A stretch of 64,000 nt of DNA from Elymus sibiricus. Its lineage: Eukaryota; Streptophyta; Magnoliopsida; Poales; Poaceae. The stretch lies in assembly GCA_039707655.1 (NCBI GenBank), contig CM077675.1, positions 419,553,162-419,617,161 of the forward strand, in the 5' to 3' direction. The notes under the pieces are model-generated. The model worked only from the letters and a program-made list of their open reading frames with translations, was not told where the DNA came from and made no database searches. A program made the translations under genes and the position numbers. Below, piece after piece: positions 54,373 through 64,000 of the stretch. The number at the start of each line of letters is the position of its first letter. Within the stretch, counting starts at the first letter, position 1.

Positions 54373-57300
54373 TGTAACACCCCAAAAATCGGGTTATCGA
54401 TTTTTGTGCTGTTATTCCTTCCTAGCTTTTCTCTCCCAAATTTTTTTCCTCTGGAATCTGGTGAATGACCAGGTGAATCCAGCTAATCCTCAACCTCTCA
54501 GTGCCTTTCCCATGCTCATGTGCCAGCCAAGCTCTTGTCCGTAAACCCCGAACCTCATTCAAACCCTAGTTCCAAAATATTGGAACTGGAAATCCCGCCT
54601 TTGTGTTTACAAAGGAGCTATCATTTTCCTTGCTCTGTTAATCCTCCCAAAATTTCCAGAGATCCCTATCCTCTCATAAACCCTAGATGTGCAAAAATAT
54701 TGCTAAGTCATATGCAATATTTCTCATCCAGAATTAATTCCATTTTCTGCCTTTCTGAGGAATTAAATCTAGGAAAATATCTATCCATCTCCAAAGTTCA
54801 TGAAAAGTTGTGGAGATATTCCTTGTGATCATATTGAGCTCTCATAAAAATATTGGCCATAATTAAATAGGGGAAATTGCATTGTCCTATTTAAAGCCAA
54901 TATTTCAATTTGGGGCCTTTCCAAAGGAACTACCATTTTGGTAGCTAGGAAAAATCCCAAATAATTTGTGGAGCTTCTCATATCCATATCTTTATCATTT
55001 CCATCAAAATATCAAGTCCCATAGTTCAAAAGTTGAGCACAACACCCCTTTGCAAATTCTATCCAGATTTCCTGTTTGCAAAGGAAGTGCTTGATTCCTT
55101 GATCTCCTTGGGCTATAGTTTTGCAGGGGATTCATTATGATATATTACCCTTGGCCTCCAAAAATAAGCCCATTCCATCTAGCCAATCTTCCTCGGCAAA
55201 TTTGTTAAGTTTCTGTCCAGATTGGAGCACTGTGAAGGAAGTACCATTTTCACTTATGAAAATGGTATGAAACTTTTACAGTGCATTCATATGCCTAAAT
55301 CATTGGTCTCCACCAGATTTGAGCCATTTTCATCTAGCCATTTGACCACAGCACCTTCATTTCCAATTCTGGCCAGTTTGATAAGTTACAAAGGAAGTGC
55401 CAGTTTTATTTGTCCATTTGAGCTGAAACTTTGCCAAGTTAGTCACCCTAGTAGATGATCAATACCTGCCCAAGGTCATGCCAAGAGGAGCAATGTGATG
55501 GCCACTTCACATCATAAACACAAGGCTGCCAGCTGTTGTTTGACTTTGGTGTAGTCACACCAGAGGTCACTGTTCTTGCTTGAGGGGTCAAGTCAGCTCA
55601 GTGTAGAGTGTAGAACAGCCCAGACATGTTTTGTCCTCGAGCAGGGCATGGCAAGGCCCTGGCCACGCAGTGACCACGGGCAGAGCGTGCCAAAATCGCG
55701 CTGTGTGCTCCGTACGCTTCGGGAGCTCGTCTCCAGCGAGCTCTAGATTGTCCGGAAGCGCCGGAGAGCTCCCCACCGCGTGCGCGCACCCTCTAGAGTC
55801 CTCTACCCCTCGTCTTCTAGCTTCTAGCCGGCCCTATCGTCCTGTTGAGACGCGGCCACGGTGCCGCCGTCTCGGACCTTCGGCCTCCACCGCGAAGCTT
55901 CCTCCCCGAGCCTATTTGTAGCGTTCCCGAGCCCCTCCCGACGGGCAGCGAGCCCAGCCCCTTCCCCTCTGAGCCCCAGAGCTCCCTACCCCTCCAATGG
56001 CCGAGCGCTGCCTCCGATTCCGGCACCCTGGCCCTTCCCCTCCTCTCCCTCCTTACCCTCGGCCTCCCCTAGGTGACTGCTCGCTGCTGCCCCCTCCAAT
56101 TTTGGCCGGAGTCGCCGTGGCCGTCGTCGGCGTTGCGCTCCGCCCCTGCTCTTTGCCTCGCCAAACCACCACGTCCCCGTTCATCCTTGGCGTCCGTGTT
56201 GTGCGGGGATGGATGCGGCTCTCTTCCCCGATCCCGCCGGTGCCCGGAACGACAGCAACGGTGGCCGGAATCGCCGGGACGGTCGCCTGCAGCCGCGCCT
56301 CCCCTCTGTCCCGCGGGCGAGCAGGAGGTTGGAGATGACGAGCTGGCCAGGCAGGCCCCTCCTCCTCTCGGCCCCGCAGGTCAGCTGCACAGAGGAGTCA
56401 ACGGTCGGGCCCGCGGTTATAAGTGGAAGCGCACTCCAGTAAATGCGCTTTCAGTTAGAGAAAGCGTATTTCCTTCTACTGCGGCTAAGTCTGCGTTTTC
56501 CTTTTCAGAAAATGTATTTCAGCCGAGTACGCTTTCGGGTCAGCCCCCAGGGGCCTGTCTGTGAATATTTTATTTACAGATTGGTCCCTAAACTTTGTTT
56601 GGCTATATCTTCGCGACCGTAACTCCGATTCAGGTAAAACCAACGCACACGTCTTCGTCTCGTCGAGCCCGTTCCGATGGTACCCTTTACATACTATTTT
56701 CACATAGTAGAAATAACCATTTTGCCTTTGCCCTTCGTTCAACCGTTCTGAGAGGGAAACCCTTCCGGCAAATCTTTCCGGAGTGTTATCGCCCTTCTCC
56801 CCGGCGTATTCATCGACCCCCAGGGAAGCCAACCTCTTATCATGAGCCCCGAACTTGCGTGATGACTTTGCTTGCACCCTGTGTGTTTATCTGTATCACC
56901 TGTTAGTTTGCATTTGCATATACCCATGGTGACATCGGTATTAGACACTAGCATTACTTTTCAACTAATGCCATGTCTTATTTCCACATTGCCATGCTAA
57001 TAATAATAATATTGTTAGTAACAATAACATATTAGTACTATGGTTTGATTTCATGCCATGACTATCAGTACTATGATCTTGCCACACTGTTGCTAAGTGA
57101 TTGTTAGCATCTATAATTGTCGATGAAATGGTACGATGATGGCTATGTTGAGTTGGATTAATAAACTAAATTTAGTGGTTGATCTTGAGTCACCTGTCCG
57201 GGCTTACCCGTGCAACCACATTTGCCGGTATGGGACGGCCTTGACTTGGTCTGATCGCGTGCTCTTTCACCGGTACCTCCAAAAAAGGGAGGCTTATGCA

Positions 57301-58254
57301 TGCGTGCTACCCTGATCAGGTAGGCGGTGATAACCCTGTGAGCCCAGTTGAGTGTTTAGCCCGGGAGTCCCCGTTTGGGACAGTTGTTTGGCCACGACGG
57401 TGGCAGGTGTCATGAGGACACAGGGGCCACCCAGGGCAGGACTCTGGGGGAGGATGAATGCTGGTGGTACGATGGAAGAGTCACGGGTCAGGCAGGTTTC
57501 ATTGGAGCAACGCTGGTCCACCCGAATGGGATCGCGAGGTCAGGTGCTCCATGGTGTGGGTAAAGTGCGCAACCTCTGCAGAGTGTGAAATCTATTCGAA
57601 TAGTCGAGTCCACTGTATTGGACAGTCCGTCCAGACCTCACTAGGTGGTCAACCGTAACAATGAGGATGATGATGGAGGAACTTGTCTTGTGTTCGGAAG
57701 TGCTCATTGAGTCATGAGAATTTCGAGGGTTGCGGGACAACCTAGAAGAGAGTAAGTTGGTATTCAGTGACAGTAAGTAACTTAAGCACCTAGTGTGATT
57801 ATTGCTATGCTATGTAGATTATATGCCTGATCCATGTTTTCCTGTTAATTTCATGCCATGTTTAGAATAAATTATTATATAAGCATAGGGCTTGCTTTGT
57901 CATCTGCTTGTTTGGATGCTATGTATTTGGTTGTCTTGCGAGTACATTCAAAGTACTCACCTGGCCTTGCACGTGGCCAGTTGCAGGAGAAGATCCGTCA
58001 TGCTAGATCGTGACCCAGCCAGTCCTGTGAGATATGGAGCCCAGCCAGAAACGTCGTTGCCGCTGTACCTAGACCTCTGCCGTCATTTAGTTAGCCTTGG
58101 AGCTATGTAATATTGTTGTAAGCAACAGTATTGTAATACTGCATTATACACAATAAAGCCATTTTATGCCTGGAATTTGCTGTATCATGTCTTTCACGTG
58201 CGCCAGGTCTTATCCTGGGGCTGGCGTGCGTCGGCCCTCTATCGGGGTGCCACA
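54373..58254 (+). repeat. 3' LTR of the LARD
   Basis: 3,882 bp, TGTAACACCCCA to GGTGCCACA, the partner of 47682-51525. Short ORFs here and in the partner LTR lie in GC-rich text at about 49.2-49.6 kb and 55.9-56.4 kb and come from composition, not genes. Confidence 0.88.
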
Positions 58255-58590
58255 TAAGGTTTTGGTGTCGGCGGTCGGCATAAATAGCCAGACTAGGGAT
58301 TACGTGGCCCGCCTGTGCGGCGCCCCGCGGCGTTCGCATTGCGGCGATGGAGGCGACGTCCGTCGGACCGCCGGGTTTTTGGACGATTCCGTGTGGTCCC
58401 CGGACGCCCCATATCTGCCCCATATTTGGGCTGGATATGAGGGGTGACGGTCAGCCCGGGCGTTTGAAACCCGTTTGAGACGCACGGTTGATTGAAATTT
58501 TGTGACCGGCCAATGGCCAAACGGCCTACCTAGACGTTTGAGAAGGGTATGAGGGGTCCAGCCGTAGATTCTCTTATCTGCCGTTCCTCA

Positions 58591-60385
58591 GAGCATCTAT
58601 AGCCGGACCCCTCAAACCTGCCTCAAATGCCCGGGCAGGCGGCCCGGTCACTGCCCGGTCACGAAAATGCGACCCAGACGGGCCTCTCAAACGGGCCTTA
58701 AACGTGCGGGCTGACCGGCACCCCCCATTTCCAGCCCAAATATGGGGCGGATATGGGGGAGCCCGGGCGCGCCCGGGCACGCCCGCCACGTTGGACCCGA
58801 CAACCCGACCCCACCTCAAATTGCCCCCAAATTCTCCAAACCCTTCCTCTTCCTCCCTCCGCCCTCCACCATTTCCCGCGCCCGACCCCTCTCCATCCGG
58901 CACCCTTCCTCTCCATCCTCACCACCTGCCCCGATCCGCTGCCGTGATGTCTTCCACCCGTCCCCGACCGCCGCGACGGAGACGCAATCTGCCTCGTCTG
59001 TCGATGTCCCTTCCTCCGCTTCGTTTTGCAAGCCAGAGAACATCGCCCGTAAGATGCGCCGTCGCCAGCAACGACAGAGGGAGGCGGAGTTGGCGGCACA
59101 GGTAGGTGCGGGCATCGTCGACGAGATGTCTCCCCCGACAGGCCGGGCTCCTGCACCCCATCCATCCAAGCGCCGACGCGGATTGTGCCGTCCGGCACCG
59201 TCGAGACCGAGGAGGATGTGCTGGCCGGCTGGACCATTCCGGAGAGCTTTTCGGCCACATAGCAGCCATCGGTCCACGAGTGTGAGTCACCGCAGCCCAT
59301 TCGGGAGCGGGTGAGTACGGGCACCCCCACCGCCCGGGCTGCATTCAACATGTTCGACGAAATGTCTGAACAAGACCAAGTATGTTTGCTCCTGTCCGAT
59401 CAACATGATTAATGTTTCGTATAGATCACTAGTTCGCACATGATGATTGCTTGCAAACCATGAACATGTAGGAGATATACTTGAGAAGCATGATCAATGA
59501 GAATGAAGACCAAACACATGTGGAATTTGAAATGGAGGAGACGGCCGCATTTGTGATTGGGGCAACATCCGACCCCAATCCTACCAAGAAGAAAAAGAAG
59601 AAGGGCAAGATGACGAAGGCAAGAGGTCTTGCTTTCTCAAGATATGTGGACATCTTGTTGGTCAAATCTTGGTTGAGCACAACATTGGATCCAATAAGCG
59701 GCACCGAGCAAAAGGGGACCACATATTGGGAGAAGATTTGGAAGGACTATCATGAACGAAAGGAGTATGTGGAGTCGCATCCTATCGTGAGCACCCGCAA
59801 TGTGGCATCTCTCCAACATCGATGGGGGATCATTCAAGGAGAAGTGAACAAGTACGTCGGTTACTACTCACAAGTGACCAAACGGCCTCAAAGTGGGATG
59901 GGAGTGGTAACTCATGTAAGCTCGATTGCCTCATCTTATTGTCATTTCAATATATTTGTGTGCTTTTCATTCTTGTGATCATACGTATGTTGTATGCTAG
60001 GCGACGGTGGCGGTCACTTTGTATCACGAGACGGAGAAGAGGCCATTTGCTTTTAGCCATTGTTGGCTCTTATTGGATGGCAAGCCAAAATGACAACAAG
60101 TTGTGGCTAATCTCAAGGCCGGCAAGAAGAGGAATGATGGCTCAAGCTCCCATCAATCCATTGGGTTGGACGATGAGGACGACGACATTGTCGTCACCAA
60201 TGAAAGAGCTACCGTGTCAAAGGATAACCGGCAAGTCATGGGAAACAAGTGGGAGAAGGCAAGGATCTCCCGTGATGCCGCCGCTATAAAAAAGTCGTTC
60301 ACATGGAGCAAAATATAAGAGGCCGTCCGAATGCGTCCGCGGGCGTATAGACAGCCGGTTTTGCCCAGTCCGGCTGTAGATGTTC
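58591..60385 (+). mobile_element. Element D: PIF/Harbinger-like with SANT-type gene, TSD TCA
   Basis: Ends GAGCATCTATAGCC (58591) and GGCTGTAGATGTTC (60385) pair with two mismatches. The flanks are TCA at 58588-58590 and 60386-60388. It has the same subterminal sequence as element A. The TSD differs from the usual TTA/TAA, which may reflect relaxed target choice or coincidence. It carries a decayed gene on the + strand and no transposase. Confidence 0.65.
58947..60318 (+). pseudogene. SANT/Myb-like (ORF1-type) gene of element D
   Basis: The N-terminal part (SKRRRG, KPENIARKMRRRQQRQ) is frame-shifted and has a TAG near 59248. A clean exon 59472-59915 encodes MINENEDQTHVEFEMEE, a KKKKKK cluster, and then a trihelix/SANT-like block (RYVDILLVKSWLSTTLD, TTYWEKIWKDYHE, LQHRWGIIQGEVNKYVGY). 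An intron 59916-60000 (GTAAG...CTAG) follows. The last exon starts at 60001, has a TGA in place of the Trp expected after GKPK (near 60098), and ends after KKSFTWSKI. Such proteins are common in grasses near PIF/Harbinger elements, whose ORF1 has a similar DNA-binding fold. A role as transposition accessory protein is inference. Confidence 0.55.
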
Positions 60386-60388
60386 TCA

Positions 60389-60661
60389 AGCCAACTCCAA
60401 CACGCAACCCCATCCTGTCCGCCCGAGTCCGTTTGGGGGTAAACGGACACAACAGGCCTCCCAACGCGCGGCCGCAATCGGACGACGGTCCGTTTTCTGT
60501 CCGCTTTCGACCCATTCCTAGCGCAAGTTTGAGCCGAGTTTGCGGCCGAACAGACAACGCGCGGACGGGCGGGACGCGCGCCCTTGTCCTCCCCTGGCCC
60601 ACCCGTCGGTGGCACAGCCGGCCACTTTCCCTCCTTTGCCTCCAAAACCCTCCCGCGCACC
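60389..60661. mobile_element. 5' fragment of another GC-rich DNA transposon
   Basis: Starts GCCAACTCCAACACGCAACC and continues with GTCCGTTTGGGGGTAAACGG, a style of terminus seen in Triticeae DNA elements. It is cut at 60661 by the Copia LTR. The superfamily cannot be told from one end. Confidence 0.35.
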
Positions 60662-61678
60662 TATAGGAGATATGCCCAAGAGGCAATAATAAATGTTATT
60701 ATTTATCCCCATGTTCCCAATTAAGTTTATATTCCATGCTATAACTGCTATGGTTCTCGAGTCTACAATAACCACGAGGCTCGGAGGAAAACTCATATGC
60801 ACATGTGGAATAATAAACGGTAAAATGTATTCCTAGTCTGGCCTCTAAGACTAGCTCAAGTGTTGCATGATGGTTCTGTTTTCCTGATCATGGGCATGTC
60901 TATGCCAGCAACTTTGAGGGCACAATGTTAGCAGAACATTTGTGTTGAATCGACCCGAATTGATGTTATGCTATGAGATTCATTCGTCACAAGTTAATGG
61001 TTAATAACACAGAGATGGTTAAACATTTGCATGATTCCTTAGACCATGAGAGTATCAAGTTTCTTCATGCTTGCTTCATGAATTTTGGGGTTTGTTAAAC
61101 GTCATCCGTAAATGGGTGGCTATTACGGTGGCTTACGGGTTCATGGAAAAGTATGTCAAGTAACTTGATAGCTCAGGATTGCGATTTGCTCCTCCGACGA
61201 TGGAGAGATATCTCTGGGCCCTCTCGGTGTTACGGTATCCATCATCGTCTGGCCAGACACTTTGTGATTTGATCACGGGGATGCCGGAACACGGAACGAG
61301 AAAAGAGAACAATACCGGTAACGAGGTAACTGGCATAGTGGACAAGGTGTTGATCCACAGGGATGCCAACATGTCTCACCTTGAGTATTTGTAACATATC
61401 GCGAAGCAACAAGAATAGCACACGTCAACTGGAGGTTCACTCGAATATTCATTCGTGTGGGTATAGGGGTCAATATGGGTGTCCACGGCTCCGATGTTGA
61501 TCATTGATCGGAAGGGGTTCCAGGTCATGTCTATACTTCACCGAACCTATAGGGTCACACGCTTAAGGGTCATCTATCTATTGAATACTAGACAGGGAGT
61601 CTGAGAGAAATTCACCGAAAAAGTTTCGGAGACAACGGAAGAGTTCCGGAGAGAGAACACCGGAAGAGTTTCGGTAAA

Positions 61679-62037
61679 ACCGAAAAGTTGTTTCGGAGTG
61701 TACCATTAAGTCAAACTGGTTTCGGCACATGCCTGGAAATTATTGGAGGGTACCAAAATTGTTCCGGTAACTTCTGAGATTTTTCAGAGACAAAAACCGG
61801 AAATGTTCCGGACTGCCGGAACCGCTTTAGTTGCTTTTCACAGATGAAAATCACTAAACCGAAAAGTTGTTTTAGAGTACACCATTAAGTCAAATTGGTT
61901 TCGGCACACGCCTGATAATTCTTGGAGGGTGCCAGAATCATTCTGGAAACTTCTGGGAATTTTCCGGAAGAAAAACCGGAAATGTTCCGGAGCTGCCGGA
62001 ACCGTTTTGTTTGCTTTTCGTAGATGAAAATCACTAA
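61679..62037 (+). repeat. 179-bp tandem duplication in the Copia LTR
   Basis: Copies start ACCGAAAAGTTGTTTCGGAG (61679) and ACCGAAAAGTTGTTTTAGAG (61858). Both end with AGATGAAAATCACTAA. Divergence between them is roughly 15-20% by eye, so the duplication is far older than most insertions in the window. Confidence 0.8.
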
Positions 62038-62271
62038 TCCGGATTGTTTCGGAACGCATCAAAAATTATTTTAGTGGGTACTAGAAATGTTCTAAGCCCA
62101 CATAAATATTTTCGGTTCGAACGGACGCTGAAAAATGTCGTCATGAATAGTGAAATCAGCTTTATGGTTACTTTTTGGAAAGCCACCTTTTTGGGCTTTT
62201 GCTCCAAAATATCTTGGAGATGACATGGATGGATGTGGCTGAAATTTCAGCCCCTCCACCCCTCCTTCTCC

Positions 62272-62279
62272 TATAAATA
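62272..62279 (+). promoter_or_regulatory. TATA box in the Copia LTR
   Basis: TATAAATA within CTCCTATAAATAGAGG, about 1.6 kb into the LTR. Confidence 0.6.
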
Positions 62280-62815
62280 GAGGTGGAGGGGGCTGCCCAA
62301 AACTCACTCTTTCTCACATACAAGTGCCATGCATGATCTGGCTTTCTCTCTCCCTCCCAGCGAAATAGTTTCGTAGAGCCGAAAGGCTGTCTGGGTTCCG
62401 GTGGGAACTAGTTCTGGACGGCGAAGCCCTGCCGGATAGATGACACCGTATGTGTGCAACTCTGTAGAGAGATCGTAGTTTCGGTCTTAGTTCGAGAGTG
62501 CCTCCCGAAGGGCTGTCCGTGTGACCGTCCGAGTTTCGGAGGTCCTCCCGAAGGGCTGTTCGCGACACCGTCCGGGGGACTGTCCGACCGCCTCCCGGAG
62601 GGCTGTCCGAGGGGCAGATTAGGGTATACATCCTCACGGTTGGGAGGTTGTAAATCCTAGCTGCGGGGATCTCCACCGCCAATCATCATCGACTCTACTT
62701 CCGCTGCGCTACGAGTCGGTAACGAAAAAGATCAAACCTTGTATGCAGTCTCCATAGTGGTCCTGGGCTGGTGCGTAGGTCGGAAATTTTTGTTTTCTAC
62801 TGCATTACCCAACAG

Positions 62816-62829
62816 TGGCATCATGAGCC
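62816..62829 (+). other. Primer-binding site, tRNA-iMet type
   Basis: TGGCATCATGAGCC, one base after the LTR. It resembles the usual TGGTATCAGAGCC with two substitutions and one extra base. Confidence 0.65.
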
Positions 62830-64000
62830 GTGCTATGCGTAGATGCAGGTTGCGATCTAGAATACATAGAGATGTATGGGTATTGCACAATATAATTAGG
62901 GAGTAGATGAGTTCTATTACTGAAAATTATTTGTGCGGGTAGCAGATGAAATCTGTTACCTGATGTTCCTGTTGCTTCCCTGGGATTTGCATATTTATGA
63001 TCTTGATAACAGCATGGTGGAGTTTCAATGTTCTGGCAATCCGCGATCCTGATTGATCAACGAAGTGCTAACAGTTCATTGAATTCCACTGTAGTTAAAA
63101 AGAAAGATGAAATTTCGCAGATGAAAGGGCCATGCAGATATGATCTGCACGGGGGTCACGCGTATGACGAAGTTCAGTATGGGGCTCGAGATTTTATTAT
63201 CTCGTGTTTCATACACCCTCCAAAGTTAATCTAGCAACTTGAATTATCATACTTGATGATGGACGTTGGTAGCTTCGTTTTGGTTCGAAACCATAGAAGC
63301 CACGAAAAACAAGTTCTTGCATAAACCGATTAGAGGCGTCTAACTTGGTTTTGCAGGAGGGTTTGCATGAGCATGTGATGTGGTATAGCAATGCTCATAT
63401 TAATTTGATTATTTATGAGATGACTATATGATGTAAATTAACATGACCTCCGTGTCATGATTCGGCATGATGGCTGGAGCCATATGATTGTCACTTTAAT
63501 GACCTGCGTGTCAACCTTATGTAATGCACTTATCTTATTAGCTATAGAGATAGCAATATTCTCTGGTGCATCGACAATGTGGTGGCAAACTTCGCGAAGG
63601 TGAACACCGACGCGAATGCCGAAGACGAAGAAATTAATGACTTCTCCATCAGAAAGGGCTATACCATATCATGCTATTATGAATTGCCTGAGATGTTTAT
63701 CCCTCTTGATTGCGCGGTAGTCGCTTTTATTAGGGTGATCTCTCACAAAAATATCAAGTAGTTAGTGTTCTCCCAAGTGTAGCACCGTCACAACATCCTT
63801 CCTTTCGAGGTGCGCCATGATATACATGGGTACGAACGATTGTACGGGTGTAAGGCGGGTGAGGTCAGACCTCACAGCAAGATCACTTGGTTATCTTGAC
63901 GTTCATGGCAGGATCATCCTGAGCTCGAAACACACGCATCGAAAGATGAACAAGAGTCACATGAAGATGTGATTGGCAAGTTTGCCTACCAATTGAAGTT
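62830..64000 (+). mobile_element. Interior of a Copia-like element, no gag recognised
   Basis: 1.17 kb downstream of the PBS, running off the window. ORFs of 60-68 codons (63028-63234, 63579-63761) have no gag, protease or zinc-knuckle motif. The element is therefore either non-autonomous or has a long leader. Confidence 0.5.

Larger units (their letters stand above)
47682..58254 (+). mobile_element. LARD-like LTR retrotransposon with 3.8 kb LTRs
   Basis: LTRs lie at 47682-51525 and 54373-58254. The tRNA-iMet-type PBS is TGGTATCAGAGCC, and the polypurine tract AAGGGGGGAAGGTT precedes the second LTR. The flanks TAGGG (47677-47681) and TAAGG (58255-58259) are a 5-bp TSD with one change. The interior (2.85 kb) has no protease, RT or integrase. 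The architecture resembles LARDs such as Sukkula or Erika, though I cannot confirm the family. About 16-18 substitutions over the first 1 kb of LTR suggest an age near 0.7 million years. Confidence 0.88.
47053..58573 (-). mobile_element. Element C: PIF/Harbinger-like, TSD TTA, split by a LARD
   Basis: The left end GAGCATCTACAACC is at 47053 after TTA (47050-47052). The right end GGTCCAGCCGTAGATTCTC ends at 58573 before TTA (58574-58576). Removing the retrotransposon 47682-58254 and one target copy leaves an element of about 0.9 kb. The right end, inverted, matches the starts of elements A and D. Its acidic-protein gene is on the - strand. Confidence 0.75.
60662..62814 (+). repeat. Copia-type 5' LTR, 2.15 kb
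   Basis: It starts TATAGGAGATATGCCCAAGA, so the first bases have changed from the usual TGT. It ends GCATTACCCAACA and is followed by an iMet-type PBS. It contains a 179-bp tandem duplication, many TTCCGG phrases, a TATA box at 62272 and three CCTCCCGAAGGGCTGT-like repeats at 62500-62610. The partner LTR is beyond the window. Confidence 0.8.

Overview
The window looks like intergenic chromosome from a Triticeae grass (wheat, Aegilops, barley or rye group). The evidence is dense nesting of Ty3/Gypsy and Ty1/Copia LTR retrotransposons, Stowaway MITEs with CTCCCTCCGT-type ends, a large-LTR non-coding retrotransposon and a primer-binding site matching tRNA-Asp. I recognise no ordinary host gene, rRNA, tRNA or CRISPR array. 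Nearly every long ORF belongs to, or is a relic of, a transposable element. Family names are by resemblance only, because no database could be searched.

Left part (1-31.6 kb): a non-autonomous gag-protease Gypsy on the + strand (remnant 5' LTR ending at 425, 3' LTR 15863-17368) is split by a complete 10.6 kb Gypsy on the - strand (2628-13276, TSD GGTAT). The inner element has near-identical 469-bp LTRs and a gag-pol reading frame broken by two in-frame TAG codons. It also carries a six-exon gene on the opposite strand between integrase and the 3' LTR. To the right, a - strand gag/protease relic holds a solo LTR with a perfect TSD (17751-19316). Next come the 3' part of a + strand element with a 2.77 kb LTR rich in GCGGTAGTACCGC palindromes (22290-25055), a - strand gag with tRNA-Asp PBS and LTR pieces (25.07-28 kb), degenerate Gypsy interiors, a Stowaway MITE and Helitron-like ends.

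Middle (31.6-43.8 kb): mostly DNA-transposon and MITE territory. It holds a Mutator-like foldback with a 9-bp TSD, a PIF/Harbinger-like element (A, TSD TAA) with a hAT MITE inside its ORF, long AT-rich degenerate sequence, a 93-bp Stowaway, a 743-bp hAT-like element with an 8-bp TSD, a tRNA-type SINE and its truncated repeat, and a 401-bp near-perfect palindrome. About 3 kb (38.1-41.2 kb) has nothing recognisable.

Right part (43.8-64 kb): three more elements with the same terminal repeats as A. B (43863-47049) and C (47053-58573) abut and share one TTA; D (58591-60385) lies 17 bp further on. B contains a Copia solo LTR. C is split by a 10.6 kb LARD-like retrotransposon with LTRs of 3.84 and 3.88 kb, an unfamiliar internal protein and a small antisense ORF with its own TATA box. 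D carries a decayed SANT/Myb-like gene. The window ends in a Copia-like element (LTR 60662-62814) running off the edge.

The points most worth following are the phase-consistent antisense gene in the Gypsy element, a set of five hairpins with covarying stems and a constant loop in the host Gypsy 3' region, and the cluster of elements A-D carrying small acidic or SANT-type ORFs.
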